The notes beneath the pieces are model-generated. The model was not told where the DNA came from. It worked only from the letters and a program-made list of their open reading frames with translations, and did no database searches. Source: an uncultured Methanomicrobiales archaeon (lineage in GTDB: Archaea; Halobacteriota; Methanomicrobia; Methanomicrobiales; Methanospirillaceae). From it: 64,000 nucleotides of DNA. The stretch's first letter is position 1. Every line of letters begins with the position of its first letter. Shown here one piece after another: positions 61,137 to 64,000 of this stretch. The stretch lies in contig CASGHK010000033.1 in the NCBI GenBank assembly GCA_949320185.1, positions 1-64,000 of the forward strand, written 5' to 3'. The position numbers and the translations under genes are program-made.

Positions 61137-62425
61137 GGCACGAGCCGGTGCCGGTCCCTGGGGAAGAGGACTGCCTCTCGGACGTTCGACAGGTCGAGCA
61201 TGGTCATCACGAGCCGCTCGACCCCCAGTCCCCACCCGGCGTGGGGCGGCATCCCGTAACGGAACGGCTGGAGGTAGAACTCGAACGAGTCTGGCGAGAG
61301 ACCTCTCGCGGCGATCTGCTGAACCAGCCGGTCGTGTTGGTGGACCCGCTGGGCCCCCGAAGAGAGCTCCATACGGGGGTGCATCAGGTCGAAGGCCTTG
61401 CAGATGGACGGGTCGTCCTCGTACGGCATCGCGTAGTACGGCCGGATCGAGCTTGGCCAGTCGACGACGAAATAGTGCTCGCCCATCGTCTCCCCGATTG
61501 TGCGCTCGGCGGCGGGGGAGAGGTCGTCGCCGTAGGCGATCGACTCTTCGATCCCCGCAGCGGCTATCTCGATCGCCTCGGCATACGGGAGGCGGGCGAA
61601 CGGTCCCTTCGGGACGATGCAGGGCTCGAATCCGCCCCGCTCGAGTGCATCACCGCACGTCGCCGCTACGTGCTCGTAGACCGAGACCACGAGCTGCTCC
61701 AGGAGGTCCATGACATCCAGGTGGTCAGCGAGCGCGACCTCGACGTCGATCGAGGTCGCCTCGTTGAGGTGGCGTGTGGTGTTGTGCTCCTCGGCCCGGA
61801 AGATTGGCCCGATCTCGAAGACCTTCTCGAACCCGGCCCCGATCATCATCTGCTTGTAGAGCTGCGGCGACTGGTTCAGGAACGCCTCCTTCTCGAAGTA
61901 GGCGATCGGGAAGAGCTCGGTCCCGCCCTCGGTCGCGGCCGCCACGATCTTCGGAGTCGTGATCTGGATGAAGTCGTGCTTGTGCAGGAACCGGGCGGTC
62001 TCGTGGAGGACAGCCGAACGGACCTGAAAGACGGCGGCTACGCGGGGTCGGCGGGCGTCGAGGAACCGGGCATCCAGGCGGGTATCGAGTTCGGCCGGCA
62101 CCTTCTCGGAGACGTCGAGCGGGAGCGGTGTCTCGGCTCGGGAGAGGACCTCGAACGCGGTCGGGACGAGCTCGCGTCCACCCGGTGCCTTCTCGGTCGC
62201 CTTCACCTCGCCCGTCACCATCACGACCGATTCTCGCGAGACTGCTCGGACGGCCTCGGCGACCTCGGGGGCGACCTTCTTCTTTGGTACCGTGACCTGG
62301 AGGATTCCGGTCCGGTCGCGCAGGAGGACGAACGTGAGCCCGCCCAGGTCCCGGACCTCGTGGACGAACCCCACGCACTTTGCGTGCCCGGTCTCGGGCG
62401 TGACCTTCTCAATCGGCGTCCGCAT
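61133..62425 (-). CDS. aspS: Aspartyl-tRNA synthetase (archaeal type)
   Basis: Class IIb synthetase of 430 residues from ATG 62425 ([14 protein letters not shown]). N-terminal OB-fold anticodon domain (about 1-105) and catalytic core with motif 2 [17 protein letters not shown] and motif 3 [14 protein letters not shown]. Size and lack of the bacterial insertion domain are archaeal. Whether it also charges tRNA-Asn cannot be settled here. It is translated together with metE through an ATGA overlap, an unusual but tight pairing. Confidence 0.95.
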   Translation of the reverse strand: MRTPIEKVTPETGHAKCVGFVHEVRDLGGLTFVLLRDRTGILQVTVPKKKVAPEVAEAVRAVSRESVVMVTGEVKATEKAPGGRELVPTAFEVLSRAETPLPLDVSEKVPAELDTRLDARFLDARRPRVAAVFQVRSAVLHETARFLHKHDFIQITTPKIVAAATEGGTELFPIAYFEKEAFLNQSPQLYKQMMIGAGFEKVFEIGPIFRAEEHNTTRHLNEATSIDVEVALADHLDVMDLLEQLVVSVYEHVAATCGDALERGGFEPCIVPKGPFARLPYAEAIEIAAAGIEESIAYGDDLSPAAERTIGETMGEHYFVVDWPSSIRPYYAMPYEDDPSICKAFDLMHPRMELSSGAQRVHQHDRLVQQIAARGLSPDSFEFYLQPFRYGMPPHAGWGLGVERLVMTMLDLSNVREAVLFPRDRHRLVP

Positions 62426-62644
62426 GGAAAAACCTGAGATCAATGGGGTGCGGGAGATAATTGGCTTTGTGTTCGGCCGGATTGGAGAGGCAGGTGCCGC
62501 CTCGTTCGATCATCTGTGGTCTCGTTCTTCCTGCCATCATCCAGGTCCTCACGCTTGAGTTCAGAGTCCTTCATGGCGTGTATACCGAAGGGGTGATTCA
62601 GGGGTTGTATTGGCATACCATAGAAAGTTCAACAAAAATTTAAT

Positions 62645-62656
62645 AACTATATTTAT
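62645..62656 (+). promoter_or_regulatory. TATA box of the PKD-protein gene
   Basis: AACTATATTTAT, 29-40 bases before ATG 62685, in the most AT-rich stretch of the window. The message would have a leader of only a few bases. An inverted repeat GTTAG-N7-CTAAC (62663-62679) covers the predicted transcript start. The rest of the 62426-62644 gap shows nothing I can name. Confidence 0.6.
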
Positions 62657-62684
62657 CACCTAGTTAGAATATTGCTAACATACC

Positions 62685-63407
62685 ATGAACAAAATAATAC
62701 TCACTCTCTTTGCTCTTTTCATCGGCCTCGTGGCCGTCGGCGTGGCGAGCGCCGAGACCGTTGTCCAGTCCACACCTGTGATCGGCGAGTCATCCGGGAT
62801 CGGGATCGTCGGGGCCCAGGCGCCAGTCGCAAACGCGCAGTCGACAGCGCTCACCAACGCGATCGGCTCACCGATGACCCAGGCGACCGTCAACCAGTGG
62901 TTTTCGATCGGCGGATGGTACTGGTATAACGTCAACAACGGCGTCCGCACACCCGATGCATATCAGTATGTCACCCTCCAGCACTCGCGGAACGGGGGCT
63001 CCTGGTCGACGATCGGGAGCGGGTACACCAACTCGAACGGCTACATCGGCTGGTCGGTCAAAGAGCCCACCGCCGGTACGTACCGCTACCGCTCGGTGAA
63101 CACGGGGTACTACTCGAGCATCAAGACGTACATCGTCTACCCACCCGGCAGCTCCACGGTTTGGGCTTCATTCTACGCGTCGCCCACCGTCGGCACCAGG
63201 TCGACGAACTTCAAGTTCATCGGCTCCGCGGGAGGCTCCACTCCGACGAGCTACTACTGGACCTTTGGAGACGGCAAGAGCGCGTACGGCAAGACCGTGT
63301 ACCACAAATATACCTCAACCGGGTACAAGACCGTCAAGCTGACCGTAAAGTTCACGAACGGGTGGTCCGCCTGGATGCAGCGGGCCAGTTACATCAGGGT
63401 CAAGTAA
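62685..63407 (+). CDS. Secreted PKD-domain protein
   Basis: 240-residue exported protein with a signal peptide (about 1-23, ending GVASAE). A Ser/Thr/Gly/Tyr-rich Ig-like domain (about 70-155: YVTLQHSRNGGSWSTIGSGY) is followed by a PKD domain (about 160-240) with SYYWTFGDGKS and YHKYTSTGYKTVKLTV. There is no membrane anchor. PKD proteins in methanogens are surface or secreted and often adhesive. It is a single gene with a strong AT-rich promoter and a T6 run behind it, suggesting high expression. Confidence 0.82.
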   Translation: MNKIILTLFALFIGLVAVGVASAETVVQSTPVIGESSGIGIVGAQAPVANAQSTALTNAIGSPMTQATVNQWFSIGGWYWYNVNNGVRTPDAYQYVTLQHSRNGGSWSTIGSGYTNSNGYIGWSVKEPTAGTYRYRSVNTGYYSSIKTYIVYPPGSSTVWASFYASPTVGTRSTNFKFIGSAGGSTPTSYYWTFGDGKSAYGKTVYHKYTSTGYKTVKLTVKFTNGWSAWMQRASYIRVK

Positions 63408-63411
63408 CCCC

Positions 63412-63417
63412 TTTTTT
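63412..63417 (+). terminator. T6 terminator after the PKD gene
   Basis: Six T, 4 bases after the stop codon, the typical archaeal terminator form. Confidence 0.55.
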
Positions 63418-63582
63418 CCCTATAACCCGTGCTTCCCGGGCTCTCCTGTCTGCCAATCTCGGTGCCGATCCCCATAGTATGCACTCCTCCAGAATGCATT
63501 CCCGGCACCGGTTCCTCTTTCTCGCTCGCCTGGTGTCCTTGAGGGGTGGTGACGTACCTGCTGCGAGGCGGGAAGGTGCGCC

Positions 63583-64000
63583 TCACCGCCGGCGGTAGCG
63601 CTGGAAGAGGAACCAGGTTCCACCGGCGATCGCCACCAGCATGAGCACACCGAGAAGCGGCACGAGGGACTGTTCGTGGACGATCACGCGGTATTCGTCG
63701 GTCTTCTCGGCCTGGTCGGCGACCACCCGGACGCTGAACCGGTACTCACTCGCCGGTATCGAAGGAGGCGGGACCACCCGTGCTCGGATCTCGGCGATGC
63801 CTCCAGGTGGGATCGACCCGATTCCCTGGGGAGTGAGAACGCCCGACCAGCCCTGGGGTGCGCTGAGAGTGGCGTTCAGGTTCGTCAGCGCGCCGGCGGT
63901 GCCGCCGTTTCGGATCGAGATGTTGAACTCGAGTGCTTCACCGCGGGTGACGTCATACATGTACCGCTCGGCGGTGACCCGCATCTCTGCGGCTTCCTGC
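63583..64000 (-). CDS. NEW3/COG1470-type membrane protein, 5' end outside window
   Basis: C-terminal part of a surface protein; the frame is open through the right edge of the window, so the real start lies beyond 64000. The visible 139 residues contain one beta-sandwich of the NPCBM-associated NEW3 type (GEALEFNISIRNGGTAGALT, then WSGVLTP) and a closing transmembrane helix PLLGVLMLVAIAGGTWFLF with a basic end QRYRRR. The layout resembles the COG1361 protein at 44.3 kb. Such genes are often linked to ABC-2 transporters, but none lies downstream here. Confidence 0.75.
   Translation of the reverse strand, partial: QEAAEMRVTAERYMYDVTRGEALEFNISIRNGGTAGALTNLNATLSAPQGWSGVLTPQGIGSIPPGGIAEIRARVVPPPSIPASEYRFSVRVVADQAEKTDEYRVIVHEQSLVPLLGVLMLVAIAGGTWFLFQRYRRR

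Noticed and set aside
1-64000. CRISPR arrays, insertion sequences, rRNA, prophage genes
   Set aside because: No regular spaced repeats, transposase or integrase motifs, rRNA or phage proteins were seen on reading the window.

Overview
The window is a chromosomal stretch of a high-GC (about 60% by eye) archaeon. Archaeal ribosomal proteins of the stalk operon, archaeal promoter elements (AT-rich TATA boxes with very short leaders), an archaeal-type AspRS, five-subunit CODH/acetyl-CoA synthase genes (cdhA-E) and many PAS sensors with an N-terminal winged helix all point to a methanogen, most likely of the order Methanomicrobiales. The order-level placement is inference. I saw no rRNA, tRNA, CRISPR array or insertion sequence. 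Almost every gene is chromosomal housekeeping or signalling.

Layout. 1-2.4 kb: L11-L1-L10-L12. 2.7-4.8 kb: a drug-type MFS transporter convergent with a MarR regulator that has a perfect 8+1+8 bp palindrome in its promoter. 4.9-16.3 kb (minus strand): a long overlapping unit cooC-cooC-cdhA-cdhB-cdhC-cdhD-cdhE, followed by a RACo-like ferredoxin/ASKHA activator and a thioredoxin-CcdA fusion; this is carbon fixation to acetyl-CoA plus its nickel insertion, corrinoid reactivation and probable redox support. 16.4-18.6 kb: a PflX-like radical SAM protein and a ClC channel. 18.7-22.8 kb: hypF-mcp-trpF, with trpF detached from the other trp genes. 22.9-26.2 kb: two regulators and a DNA/RNA helicase in one overlapping unit. 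26.3-30.6 kb: leuCDB-type genes and an unrecognised protein with nuclease-like features. 30.7-34.5 kb: a sensor kinase with a substrate-binding sensory domain, coupled to a repeat-rich membrane protein. 34.6-36.9 kb: an archaemetzincin-like protein that has lost its catalytic residues, a LURP-one-related protein, a DUF2284 protein and a GNAT enzyme. 36.8-42.8 kb: trpEGDCBA behind four phased GTAC-core boxes that resemble the TrpY TRP boxes. 42.8-59.7 kb: exported and membrane proteins (COG1361 plus RND exporter, ABC exporter), UspA, a lower-GC methyltransferase flanked by degenerate repeats, and a cluster of PAS/HTH sensors and histidine kinases. 59.7-64 kb: Nudix, aspS-metE, a secreted PKD protein and a truncated NEW3-type membrane protein.

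The strongest leads for something new are the RACo and Trx-CcdA additions to a methanogen CODH/ACS operon, the TRP-box-like operator, the dead archaemetzincin, and the unrecognised gene downstream of leuB. Start codons were re-chosen from translation overlaps, Shine-Dalgarno spacing and family N-termini where the longest frame was implausible.
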